In this document: positions 1 to 7,388 of the stretch, in pieces
Numbering within the stretch: position 1 is the stretch's first letter
Layout: every line of letters begins with the position of its first letter
Virus record (IMG/VR): IMGVR_UViG_3300049846_001980
Location: 1-21,031 of that record
DNA: 21,031 nt
Direction: 5' to 3' (one strand)
From: a virus
Notes under the pieces: generated by a model
What the model was told of the DNA's origin: nothing
Databases searched by the model: none
The model's input: only the letters and a program-made list of their open reading frames with translations
Position numbers and translations under genes: made by a program

Positions 1-586
1 ACAAATACCATTGCCCGGTTGAAGGCGAGCCAAGGTTGTCGGCGTTGACCCCCGTTAGACCGCCAGAGCCTTGGCAGTACCAGGCGAAACGATCGGCGGA
101 AGAGTCATAGATAAGGGCGAATTCACGATCGGCGGAGTTAGAGCCAAACTTGCAGATGATGCCTTGGGTGGCGGCCTTGCTGTTGAGGTAGACCCAAGTT
201 TGAATCGTAAAGTCGCGGTCACCGGCGGAAAGCTCGGCGTTGTCGCTGTGCGCCAGATAGTTGGCGGCATCCGCTGCGTAGGAAGCCGCGCCGTTGAGGA
301 TACCTGTGGCCCCGCCGACCACGCCGACTTCGGAGAGAGGATTGCTGCCATGCGAGTCGGCTCGCGTGCCCGATGTCTCATCGAGCTTCCAGTAGCTCGT
401 GAGATTGGTTAAAAGCGCGTTGCTTGCCGGAGGAGCTAGAAGTTTGCCACGGCGGACGCGGCCAGAAAAGGGAGGATCTTCAACGAGAGAGGCGGTGCGA
501 CGAGGCGGTAGACCTGCCGAAACGATTGCCGGCAGAGGCTGAAGAAGAATCGGCGTCAGCTTGCTCCGACGTCCTCGCCGCGCCAT
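1..586 (-). CDS. LamG/concanavalin A-like tail protein, C-terminus cut by window edge
   Basis: The minus-strand frame from ATG at 586 stays open to the left edge, giving 195 residues without a stop. After a basic, Pro-rich start (MARRGRRSKLTPILLQ) comes the hallmark of laminin-G/concanavalin A-like jelly-roll domains: LTSYWKLDETSGTRADSHG at about residues 63-81, then ANYLAHSDNAELSAGDRDFT and TWVYLNSK. Family members bind carbohydrates or mediate adhesion; phage versions sit in tail fibres or on capsid surfaces. The start is supported by AAAGGTGA just upstream, which overlaps the TAA of the preceding gene. Being last of six consecutive beta-rich tail genes, it probably helps in receptor recognition. 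The C-terminal part, and any further domain, lies outside the window. Confidence 0.8.
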   Translation of the reverse strand, partial: MARRGRRSKLTPILLQPLPAIVSAGLPPRRTASLVEDPPFSGRVRRGKLLAPPASNALLTNLTSYWKLDETSGTRADSHGSNPLSEVGVVGGATGILNGAASYAADAANYLAHSDNAELSAGDRDFTIQTWVYLNSKAATQGIICKFGSNSADREFALIYDSSADRFAWYCQGSGGLTGVNADNLGSPSTGQWYL

Positions 587-595
587 GATTCACCT

Positions 596-1114
596 TTAGA
601 CTTCGAGCTTGACCCAGCAATAACAGTTAACGGCGGATCCTGCTGTCACACGGATGCGACCGAACTTACCAGCCTGGATGATCGGCTCCTGCCCTAGTGA
701 AAAGGCTACGCGAAAAGGGCTTGCCGTATTCGTGATAAACTGCGGGCCATCCAGGTTTCTCACAGCAGTGATGGTTCCTTCGGCGGTCGCCGTGTAACCC
801 GTCGATGTAGTGCCGACCGCGATGAGAGCCGTTGTCGGATCACCTCCCATCAAGGCATCGCCGTTGAGTTTGGTAATATCGGCGGCGGCGGTCGCCGTCA
901 CCGTTGCGGCAACATCTGTCTCGATCAACTCCACCTTGATGGGCGTTGCGGGGGTGAAGGCGTCAAAGGAGATGCCCCACTCGATAATCTTGGCGACGAC
1001 GGTTGCTCCGGGCTTGATCTGGAGCATCGTCTTGATGGCCGCACCAGTGGTGACTGCCGCGAATGCCGCCGTCGTCTGCATCGGACCGTTGCCAATCAGA
1101 TACTGCTGAGCCAT
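596..1114 (-). CDS. Beta-rich structural protein, paralogue of the gene at 1914-2360
   Basis: This 172-aa protein is rich in Ala, Thr, Val and Ile and has no signal peptide or membrane segment. I do not recognise a named family. Its residues 17-60 (TTAAFAAVTTGAAIKTMLQI onward) align with the start of the 148-aa protein at 1914-2360: both have (V/I)TTGxA(I/V)KTxxQI, then a polar loop, then I(E/S)xxISF and PI(K/R)V(E/R)(L/I)(I/L). They are therefore paralogues and probably share a beta-sandwich fold. TAGGAG lies six bases before the ATG and itself overlaps the TAG of the upstream gene. Position among tail-fibre-type genes suggests a tail-tip, fibre or virion decoration role. The function is inferred only from context. 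Confidence 0.7.
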   Translation of the reverse strand: MAQQYLIGNGPMQTTAAFAAVTTGAAIKTMLQIKPGATVVAKIIEWGISFDAFTPATPIKVELIETDVAATVTATAAADITKLNGDALMGGDPTTALIAVGTTSTGYTATAEGTITAVRNLDGPQFITNTASPFRVAFSLGQEPIIQAGKFGRIRVTAGSAVNCYCWVKLEV

Positions 1115-1123
1115 GGCTCGCTC

Positions 1124-1807
1124 CTAGTAGAAGGACGCGTTGCTTCGCGCACGCGCGAATGTCAGAATCTCTTGCACTGCGGGCGCAATCGTGAACGTGT
1201 TCGAGAACTCCAGCCAGGGGTTGAAGGCGCTTGTGTCTGTCTCGTTCTCGCCGAGATCGGTGCCCGAGTTTGCGCCGATCGACATGGTTCCTGTCACGGT
1301 TGTTCCGCCCGTCGCGTCTACTTGTCCGCCGATTTCCAGGACAAGGTAATCGCCCGCCACGGTCGTGTAGTTGACCGCCAGCGTGTCGCCATCAGCCAAG
1401 CGCTTGTTGGTCAGCGAGGTCGGCCACTCGGTTGTATTCGGTCCCACATGGCCAAGTGCCAGAAGGGTTGCTTGCAGTGTCGTCCCGTTGTAGACCTTAA
1501 TACAAATGGGCGCGCGGTTGATGTTGTCATTAGCGGCAGACTCCTGGCAACGAACTTGGCACTTGACGGTATCCGTCGTGGCGAAGCTCGTGCCGATCGT
1601 CAATGGCTCGGAGTGAAATTGCGCGGCTAAGGCAGTCTGGTTTGCTGTGGGGTTTGATGATGACCAGCATTGCACCGTGGACATGGTCGAGCCATCCTTG
1701 GTCGGATACATGCGCCGCCGAACGGCATCGAGTGTGCGCGACCAGGCCGCAAAGCCTGGTTGTAGCTCTGGCACCTGAGAGGAACTGAAGTAGAAGCGTG
1801 TGGCCAT
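1124..1807 (-). CDS. Tail-region beta-rich protein starting MATRFYF
   Basis: This is 227 residues from ATG at 1807. The frame stays open to 1876, but the start MATRFYFSSSQVPELQPGF resembles the N-terminus of a recurring phage structural family of unknown function, whereas the 23 residues before it look like translated intergenic DNA. The middle contains VKCQVRCQESAAND, LQATLLALGHVG and DYLVLEIGGQVD with alternating hydrophobic residues, typical of a jelly-roll or beta-sandwich. No catalytic motif is visible. The Shine-Dalgarno is weak, and the gene is preceded by a 106-nt gap holding a long imperfect hairpin, so its initiation may differ from that of its neighbours. Likely a virion tail-tip or fibre component; this is inference from position and composition. 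Confidence 0.65.
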   Translation of the reverse strand: MATRFYFSSSQVPELQPGFAAWSRTLDAVRRRMYPTKDGSTMSTVQCWSSSNPTANQTALAAQFHSEPLTIGTSFATTDTVKCQVRCQESAANDNINRAPICIKVYNGTTLQATLLALGHVGPNTTEWPTSLTNKRLADGDTLAVNYTTVAGDYLVLEIGGQVDATGGTTVTGTMSIGANSGTDLGENETDTSAFNPWLEFSNTFTIAPAVQEILTFARARSNASFY

Positions 1808-1819
1808 AGGTGTTAATGC

Positions 1820-1899
1820 GGCAAGGTGAGGAGCGATGGTTCCTCTCCCAAGGAGTCTGACTCGAGGCAGACACACGCCCCATCGCCCCTCGCCTTGCC
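1820..1899 (-). repeat. Long imperfect inverted repeat in the 1808-1913 gap
   Basis: Plus-strand positions 1820-1839 and 1880-1899 are reverse complements at 18 of 20 positions, and in RNA one of the two mismatches becomes a G-U pair. The 40-nt loop holds a smaller stem (GTCTG/CAGAC on the minus strand). It fills most of the gap between the TAA of the 148-aa gene and the ATG at 1807, ending 12 bases before that ATG. No U-run follows on the minus strand, so it is not a canonical intrinsic terminator. It may be a processing, stability or translation-control element. Confidence 0.6.
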
Positions 1900-1913
1900 A
1901 CCTGGGGCTTTAG

Positions 1914-2360
1914 TTACTCTTCGCCAGCGACGCGAACATTGGCCGAGACGCTTGCCACGGCAAGCACCTCGATGCCGATGCGATCACCACCACCGATGTA
2001 GATTTCGCGACCGGTTGGCGCTTGCCAAGTGTATCCCTGCTGCGGATGCACGTACTCCGCCATAAGGACATCGGACGCGGTAGGTTCCGCTGTCGCCGTG
2101 TGCTGCGCCGTCGTCTGGATGGTTTCCGACCAATCGTCAGGATCTTTGACCAGCGTCAAGGCGGTCATGGTGCCTGCAGTGGTCTGACGGAGAATGCGAA
2201 CGCGAATAGGCTCCGCTGTGTTCGAGACACCGTTAAAGCTGATACTGATTTCGTCGAGACGAACTTTGTGATTCGTCGCCGCGACAATTTGCATCAATGT
2301 CTTGACTGCGGTCCCCGTTGTGATTGCGGTTTGCACCGCTCGAAATCGATTGCCCGCCAT
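1914..2360 (-). CDS. Beta-rich structural protein, paralogue of the gene at 596-1114
   Basis: This 148-aa protein starts at ATG 2360 with AAGGAG nine bases upstream. It begins MAGNRFRAVQTAITTGTAVK and shares with the 172-aa protein at 596-1114 the pattern TTGxA(I/V)KTxxQI followed by ISISFNG and PIRVRIL. The C-terminal half has GYTWQAPTGREIYIGGGDRI, whose aromatic/Gly pattern suits a beta-strand edge. There is no signal, membrane segment or catalytic motif. Two paralogues separated by one unrelated gene in a tail module suggest stacked or interchangeable tail-tip or decoration subunits. No specific function can be assigned. Confidence 0.7.
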   Translation of the reverse strand: MAGNRFRAVQTAITTGTAVKTLMQIVAATNHKVRLDEISISFNGVSNTAEPIRVRILRQTTAGTMTALTLVKDPDDWSETIQTTAQHTATAEPTASDVLMAEYVHPQQGYTWQAPTGREIYIGGGDRIGIEVLAVASVSANVRVAGEE

Positions 2361-2387
2361 TGGTGAGACTCCTTGTTAGGATTAAAA

Positions 2388-3164
2388 CTACGTTCCACCC
2401 GGATCTTCCACAAACGTTCCTGTCGAATTCGCAACACTTCGCTTGCTGGTGCCAAACTTCACGCCACTAAATGATCGAAGCGTAATAGTCTGCCCTGTTC
2501 CACCTGCGCCCCAGTCGGAGGTAAGTGTGCAGGCTTGCTCCTGCGTCCAATCAATACTAACCGATGCGCCAGCGAGAAAGATAGCGAGAGAAGCTGTAGC
2601 GCTGGTCGCGAAGAACATCATCCCTTCCACCTCGATCGTCCCTGACGCACCTATCGCTGTGATTGTACCACGAACTTCGCCTCTCCATCCAAGATTGCTT
2701 CCCGTCACTAAGCTCGAAAAGTCTTGCGTATCCAGTGCTGTGGTTGAGCCGATCTTGAACTTGCTTCGGTAACTAGGGACTACTGTTCCGCCGTACGTGC
2801 CCGATACCTGCCACTTGATGTAGTCGCCCACGGCAACCGAGTTCGCGGGAATCACCACGGTAGAGGCAAACGCCGTCTCGCTGGTCGAGGTCAGTGTATT
2901 GCCTGCGGGTATTGTTGTATTCGCGCCCAACAAGTAGGCGAGCGATCCATCGGTATCCACGAGCATGACGGCTTCGTGGACACCGTGTTGATATAGTCCC
3001 TCGACGAAGTTCAATCCCTTGACGGCTCCGGGGGCATAGCGCTTGGTTCTGATGATGCGACGACGACATTGCGGCCACACGGGGAGCGAGGGCGCACGCT
3101 CAAGCGCCGCGAGGCTTGCCCCTCGTCTGCCGTTGCCGCGTCGTAGATCGCCTGTTTCGCTCAT
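2388..3164 (-). CDS. Tail-module structural protein with basic N-terminus
   Basis: This is 258 residues from ATG at 3164. A longer frame reaches 3215, but 3164 shares one base with the TAA of the upstream gene (TAATG), the coupling seen across this operon. Residues 1-45 are Arg-rich (LRRGNGRRG, CRRRIIRTKR); the rest is Thr/Ser/Gly-rich and beta-like, with NSVAVGDYIKWQVSGTYG near the middle and SIDWTQEQACTLTSDWGAG near the C-terminus. This looks like a capping or jelly-roll domain joined to a basic anchor. No enzyme motif is present. The neighbours are tail-fibre-type genes, so it is probably a tail-tip or fibre subunit; the family is not recognised. Confidence 0.7.
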   Translation of the reverse strand: MSETGDLRRGNGRRGASLAALERAPSLPVWPQCRRRIIRTKRYAPGAVKGLNFVEGLYQHGVHEAVMLVDTDGSLAYLLGANTTIPAGNTLTSTSETAFASTVVIPANSVAVGDYIKWQVSGTYGGTVVPSYRSKFKIGSTTALDTQDFSSLVTGSNLGWRGEVRGTITAIGASGTIEVEGMMFFATSATASLAIFLAGASVSIDWTQEQACTLTSDWGAGGTGQTITLRSFSGVKFGTSKRSVANSTGTFVEDPGGT

Positions 3165-4603
3165 TAGCCTAGCTGTGCTGTAGTGCCGACGACTCCCGTT
3201 GTGCCAATCACCCAACCAGCTTTACAGATTGGTCTTCCAGGAACTGTGCCATCAAACCCAACGAAACTGCCGAACGAGTCACTCAAATTCGCGAATATCC
3301 TGTATGGAAGAAACGAGTTCAGATAGGTAAAGCCTAACTTCAGTGAAGCTGTACTTGTTTTGTTCAGGTTGATGAACGCATCGGGAGTGCTTGTTGTGCC
3401 ACCGCCTAATCTCACGTCGAGTTGTACATTGGTGGCGTTGCCCGTGCCCTGTTCACCCAAAATACTGAAATCATAGTAGGTGTTAACACCTGCAAGAAAC
3501 CTCTGAAAACTGATCTCTCCAAAGTCGTTGCCGACTCCCGATCTTTGAATCTTGGCCGAGAACTTTGGAGATTCATTCGCAGCGTTGATATTCGCTATCG
3601 CTTGCCGATAGATCCATCTTCCGGTGGTGACATCATTATTGTTCCCCATGTAGAAATAAGGGGCGGAATCGCCGCCCACCCAAACGAGGCCGTGAAAATA
3701 CTTATCGCCCCCAAAGGATTGAACTGTGGTATTCACAGTTCCGCTCACCGTAGGTGTCGCGTTGTGCAAGCCAAGAACCACAGTAGATCCGCCCGAATCG
3801 GCTAAATACAATCCGGAGCGATCCAACTCTGGAGCATAATAGGCAGGATAAATCTCTGTTATGCCTGTCTTGTCGAGCAATCCGGGAGGGTCAGCCCAGA
3901 CACTGATGCTTTCCGCAACCCTGATCCCTGATATTCCTCCTCCCGCCCCCTGTCGATCGCTGCACCATACCTGCGTACCATCCAATGCGTCCGATTCGTA
4001 AATGGCCTGATAGCGTTTGCCATTTTCTAGCGTTTCTCCATTGGGCGCTTTCAGGGACATCGTAAATCCATAGACCCACGCCCCACTACCACTGGAAGCC
4101 TTTTGATCCCAGAAAGCCAACTTAGCGGGCCAGTTGCCGTTGCTATTCGTAGATGAACTTGTCACCTCGGCCATTTGTACAGAGGTTGTTGGATCGGTGA
4201 TGTAATACTCGCCTGATTCGTGCAGATAAGCCAAATACGTTTCGCCAAAGAGCAGATCACGCGCTCCGCCAACCGCGCGCAAGGGCATATTATCCTTGGT
4301 TCCCTCATGGCCATTGTCTGCGTCCACCCACACGGTGCCGTCAGCAGAACGGATGACCTCAAACCAAGCGTACTTATTGTTCGCAGGATCGGACGTACTG
4401 CCGGATAGCACTTGCGCGCGCAAGGACACCGCTCCCCAACGATGCTGAATCAATCCAACACGGGAAGCGAAGGTATTAGACCCGTGCAAATCAATCACAC
4501 TAGAAAGTGAATAGGCCGATTCCGCCTTTTCATCGACGCGCCTTTGCTCCTCTGCGTCTATGATTTCACCAGGTCGATATTCAGGACTGCCCCAAACGTT
4601 CAT
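3164..4603 (-). CDS. Putative tail fibre / receptor-binding protein
   Basis: This 479-aa protein starts at ATG 4603 in an ATGA overlap with the preceding gene. A short charged N-terminal helix (EIIDAEEQRRVDEKAESAYS, residues 13-32) could form the oligomerisation or attachment part. A beta-rich segment follows (WGAVSLRAQVLSG, NKYAWFEVIRSADGTVWVD), then about 250 residues rich in Gly, Asn, Ser and Thr (GGSTVVLGLHNA, YFYMGNNNDVTTGRWIYR). The last 60 residues (TASLKLGFTYLNSF onward) may be a C-terminal tip. Length, composition and position downstream of the tape measure fit a trimeric tail fibre or baseplate-attached adhesin. No hydrolase signature was recognised, so host-surface binding rather than cleavage is the more cautious reading. 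Confidence 0.65.
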   Translation of the reverse strand: MNVWGSPEYRPGEIIDAEEQRRVDEKAESAYSLSSVIDLHGSNTFASRVGLIQHRWGAVSLRAQVLSGSTSDPANNKYAWFEVIRSADGTVWVDADNGHEGTKDNMPLRAVGGARDLLFGETYLAYLHESGEYYITDPTTSVQMAEVTSSSTNSNGNWPAKLAFWDQKASSGSGAWVYGFTMSLKAPNGETLENGKRYQAIYESDALDGTQVWCSDRQGAGGGISGIRVAESISVWADPPGLLDKTGITEIYPAYYAPELDRSGLYLADSGGSTVVLGLHNATPTVSGTVNTTVQSFGGDKYFHGLVWVGGDSAPYFYMGNNNDVTTGRWIYRQAIANINAANESPKFSAKIQRSGVGNDFGEISFQRFLAGVNTYYDFSILGEQGTGNATNVQLDVRLGGGTTSTPDAFINLNKTSTASLKLGFTYLNSFLPYRIFANLSDSFGSFVGFDGTVPGRPICKAGWVIGTTGVVGTTAQLG

Positions 4604-5616
4604 GGCCCGCCCTCAGAACGGAAAAGGTAGGCGAAGTCTGCAAACTTGTGCGTCGGATCGCCGGTCGACAATCCTGACATTGTAATCGCGCGGTAGTCTA
4701 AAATATCCGATCCGGATGCTCTGGGTGTTACGCGCAATTGGTAATTCCAACCCTTCTCTTCCCCAGCGTTGTTGATCCGCGCGACATATTGGAAACGATA
4801 CTTGATATTCGCAGTGCGCCGGCCTGTTGGTGAAGTGACAGGCATGATCTCTGGTGGCTCCATTAAAAGAGTGCCTTTAGGCCACAACCCGGAGTCAAAC
4901 GAAAACATATTGAGCTTGCCCATGCAATTGCGGATCGCCGTCCAGGGGATGTTGTTACGGGGGATCATGTGCCAAATATATTCCAGCGTCATCCCTGGCT
5001 CGACCTTGCCAACGCCCTCAAAGAGGGCGGGGCCGGGTGTCTGCGGAGACACAGTGTAACCCTTATCGCCGTCCTCTAGAACCCAACGGGGCAAAGCGCG
5101 AGGCAAAGATACCACATGTCCTAATGGCCGTGGGATTCGAGTGACATATCTCGCCAAGGTTGCTTCGTCATGCCCCCCGGCGAGAGGATTGGCTTGTCCC
5201 GATTCCGGGACAAAGATCATCTTGTAATCAAAATCTTCCAATACCTCATACGTCAAGTCAACGTAAGTCACGCGCAACAAGGCCATATCGAAGAACGGAC
5301 CTGCATTCAAAAATTGAAGTCCTGGCGTTGGCGATTTACCCTCTAGGCGTTGAATAGCTTTGGCGTATAGCCAGGGCCTTTGGCCGTCCGGGGTCAAGAA
5401 AAGATCGTAATGGTGTGGCGTTAATCGGTAGATGCGCCCGAAAAGAGAGTACACATCGCCGAGCATATCGCGAACAAAGTAAGGCAGCAATTGCCAGTTC
5501 CGAAATTGAATAGGGCGCTCAATTCGCGATGCATCGTCGGCGAACTGAAACATCGGCCCGCCACCGCCCTGGAATGGTGTGTCATCCCAGAATTCCCAGC
5601 CACGCCAAATAGCCAT
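4600..5616 (-). CDS. Putative distal tail / baseplate protein
   Basis: This is 338 residues, starting at ATG 5616 directly after the TAA of the tape measure gene. It opens with an aromatic/Gly segment (MAIWRGWEFWDDTPFQGGGG) and has a central charged and aromatic region (RLTPHHYDLFLTPDGQRPWL) and a beta-rich C-terminal part with KYRFQYVARINNAGEEKGW. There is no membrane segment or signal. Immediately after the tape measure, siphoviruses usually encode distal tail and tail-associated proteins, so a tail-tip hub role is likely by position. I do not recognise the family with certainty. A large region of 170-230 (LGHVVSLPRALPRWVLEDGD onward) has no motif known to me. Confidence 0.6.
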   Translation of the reverse strand: MAIWRGWEFWDDTPFQGGGGPMFQFADDASRIERPIQFRNWQLLPYFVRDMLGDVYSLFGRIYRLTPHHYDLFLTPDGQRPWLYAKAIQRLEGKSPTPGLQFLNAGPFFDMALLRVTYVDLTYEVLEDFDYKMIFVPESGQANPLAGGHDEATLARYVTRIPRPLGHVVSLPRALPRWVLEDGDKGYTVSPQTPGPALFEGVGKVEPGMTLEYIWHMIPRNNIPWTAIRNCMGKLNMFSFDSGLWPKGTLLMEPPEIMPVTSPTGRRTANIKYRFQYVARINNAGEEKGWNYQLRVTPRASGSDILDYRAITMSGLSTGDPTHKFADFAYLFRSEGGP

Positions 5617-7104
5617 TTAATATCTCCATGGTCGTGCAGCTGGCGTTTTCGCTGTCTCTGCGATCTCTTTCAATAGTTGATTTGACTTCTCCAGATGCTC
5701 CAATTGTTTCTTCAAAATCTCGTCGCGAAGCTCAGAGCTTTTCAGCGCTGACGCAGTGAATCGGCGATTGTAAGAAACGAAATCGGATACCACGGGTTCT
5801 GGTCCGCGATAGTCGCGCATGATGTCTTTTTTTTTCTCTTCATCGGTTTTGAGCGCCTCTTTTGCCCCCGCGATCTCCGTCTCGTAGAACTCTCTTTTCT
5901 TGGCATCCATCGGCTTGCCCGTTTTCTTGGCATGCTCCTCGTTCATTTTTAGTTGCTCTTCCAACCCCTTGAGGTACGACTTTTTGACCGCTTCTTCGCC
6001 GTACTTTTCTTTCAGCTGCGCCGGCGTTAGCCACTCTCCCATTTCCTTGCGTGTGCGGATATTCCGTCCGAGTCCCGCACCAAGGGCTAGCGCCGAAAGC
6101 ACAATGCCAGTGATCGTTGCGGCCGTCGCTGCTGCACCTCCTGCTGCACCGGCTGCACCGGCTGCGCCTGCACCGGCACCTGTCGCCACTCCCTTAGCTG
6201 CCGCGCCTGCGCCTGTTGCCACGCCCTTCGCTGCCGAAGCGCCCGCGACGCCCCAAAGTGCAATGGCGGCTGCATCCGCCGCAATTGTCATTGAACCCAT
6301 CGATGCCGTCGCTGCGTTTACAGCAATCGTTTCAGCACCTTTTGCCACAGTTGCAGTCGCAATTGACCCCCGGAAGAGGCTTACGAACCCCGTCGCGACC
6401 GTGTAAACTCCAGTCCCAGTCTTGATGGCCAGCGCAAGCGCACCAATGCCAATCGCGGTTGCACCTACAGCTGTAATGACATCGTTCCACGCGGGGCTAA
6501 GTCGCTCCAAAAACTTGACCGTCTTCTGCGCTGCTGCTGATAGCGCCTCCATAATAGGAATAAAGCGTTGACCGATTTCGGCTGCCAACAATTCCATCGA
6601 CGCGCGGAAGGTCGGGAAAGCGGAGAATGGGTCAGCGCTTGCAACGGCACCAGTGACACCAATCCCGGCTGCGAGACTGACCGCCGCACTCCAGCCTGCC
6701 TGCGCCCGTCCATCCTTAGCTGCCGGCTCTTTCTTCTCTTGCTCTAAACTCTCTCGATCCGCCTTGCCTTGCATAGTATCTGCGCTTCGCTGAAGAGCAG
6801 TCGCGGCGCGCATGAGTAGTTCGGCAGCACGTTCAGGCGATCGAGAGAGTGGTGGAACGTTTCCCGACTGCACAGGGGGTGCGCCCGCATAGGCCACGAA
6901 TGGCTCTGCCTTGGCACTTGCCTCGCCAAGTTTATCTCGAAGCGAGTCTCGCAGAGATCGCAGCTTTTCTAGAAACCAATCCGTTGCTTGATTTGCGTCG
7001 CGCAATGCATCTGCCGCACGCGATTGTGCGATTCGCGATAGCTGCTCCTCGACATCCGCAAGTCGCTCAGAAAGAACACCAATCTCGTTCGCACTCAAAT
7101 CCAC
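5617..7104 (-). CDS. Tail tape measure protein (short)
   Basis: This 495-aa protein starts with GTG at 7104, abutting the TAA of the second tail chaperone ORF. Residues 1-65 are heptad-like helix (VLSERLADVEEQLSRIAQSR). Further helix lies at 90-125, and Ala/Gly-rich hydrophobic stretches follow at 138-157, 205-228, 273-292 and 327-346. A charged helical C-terminal region (LKEKYGEEAVKKSYLKGLEE) completes it. Position after the chaperone pair, plus coiled coil and hydrophobic segments, is diagnostic of a tape measure, which sets tail length and leaves through the tube on infection. With the usual rule of about 0.15 nm per residue, the tail would be roughly 70-75 nm. Odd points are a tandem repeat at residues 291-312 and an A9 run in the message. 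Confidence 0.7.
   Translation of the reverse strand: MDLSANEIGVLSERLADVEEQLSRIAQSRAADALRDANQATDWFLEKLRSLRDSLRDKLGEASAKAEPFVAYAGAPPVQSGNVPPLSRSPERAAELLMRAATALQRSADTMQGKADRESLEQEKKEPAAKDGRAQAGWSAAVSLAAGIGVTGAVASADPFSAFPTFRASMELLAAEIGQRFIPIMEALSAAAQKTVKFLERLSPAWNDVITAVGATAIGIGALALAIKTGTGVYTVATGFVSLFRGSIATATVAKGAETIAVNAATASMGSMTIAADAAAIALWGVAGASAAKGVATGAGAAAKGVATGAGAGAAGAAGAAGGAAATAATITGIVLSALALGAGLGRNIRTRKEMGEWLTPAQLKEKYGEEAVKKSYLKGLEEQLKMNEEHAKKTGKPMDAKKREFYETEIAGAKEALKTDEEKKKDIMRDYRGPEPVVSDFVSYNRRFTASALKSSELRDEILKKQLEHLEKSNQLLKEIAETAKTPAARPWRY
5827..5835 (-). other. A9 homopolymer in the tape measure message
   Basis: The minus strand reads GAG AAA AAA AAA GAC here, nine A in frame, encoding Lys-Lys-Lys at codons 424-426. 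Runs of nine A are known sites of polymerase slippage. Loss of one A would lead into a frame that ends at 5742, and gain of one A gives a shorter different end. Whether slippage happens cannot be told from the DNA. Confidence 0.5.
6169..6234 (-). repeat. 33-bp tandem repeat inside the tape measure gene
   Basis: Two adjacent 33-bp units encode the same eleven residues, AAKGVATGAGA, at residues 291-301 and 302-312. The DNA units differ mainly at third codon positions while the protein repeat is exact. It leads into an Ala/Gly-only stretch up to about residue 330. Such repeats are a simple way to change tape measure and therefore tail length. Confidence 0.8.
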
Positions 7105-7383
7105 TTAATTCCGCCTCCACGACGCCTCGATTCTTGCCTTGAGTACAACCCACTCGCGGATTCTCTCGCTCATCAAATGCCGGGGGAACTTTTGCTTGTA
7201 CAGTTTGCGACGAATGACGTCTTGCACTGGCTCTTCTTCCTTGACCTCCTGGTAGGCGTTAACATCTAGCGCCCCCTTCTCGTCTCGAGGATGCATTAGG
7301 ACCATGCGAACATAGGATCGCGTCAGATTTTTGATCTGATCGCGACGGTAGCCACGCTCCTCTAGCATGGCGAAGACGGTCAC
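7105..7383 (-). CDS. Tail assembly chaperone, downstream (T-like) part reached by -1 frameshift
   Basis: The downstream ORF encodes 92 residues if initiated at GTG 7383, but its frame is open far upstream. The -1 frameshift element at 7391-7434 would join it to the upstream chaperone, as in the lambda G/GT pair. Predicted fusion: residues 1-142 of the upstream protein, then PTEALADDGSPGLKL and this part, 249 aa in all. The sequence is helical and basic (RRDQIKNLTRSYVRMVLMH, DVIRRKLYKQKFPRHL). The fused chaperone normally binds the tape measure and recruits tail tube subunits. An independent start at GTG 7383 or ATG 7368 cannot be excluded. Its stop abuts the GTG start of the tape measure gene. 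Confidence 0.7.
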   Translation of the reverse strand: MTVFAMLEERGYRRDQIKNLTRSYVRMVLMHPRDEKGALDVNAYQEVKEEEPVQDVIRRKLYKQKFPRHLMSERIREWVVLKARIEASWRRN

Positions 7384-7388
7384 AAGTT

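Noticed and set aside
55-412. Open frames on both strands in the first 400 bases
   Set aside because: The LamG frame running from 586 to the left edge explains this DNA and shows a recognisable domain; the others are shadows.
5900-6406. Plus-strand open frame of 168 codons rich in Ala and Pro
   Set aside because: It is the mirror of the Ala/Gly-rich tape measure segment; codon composition explains the lack of stops.
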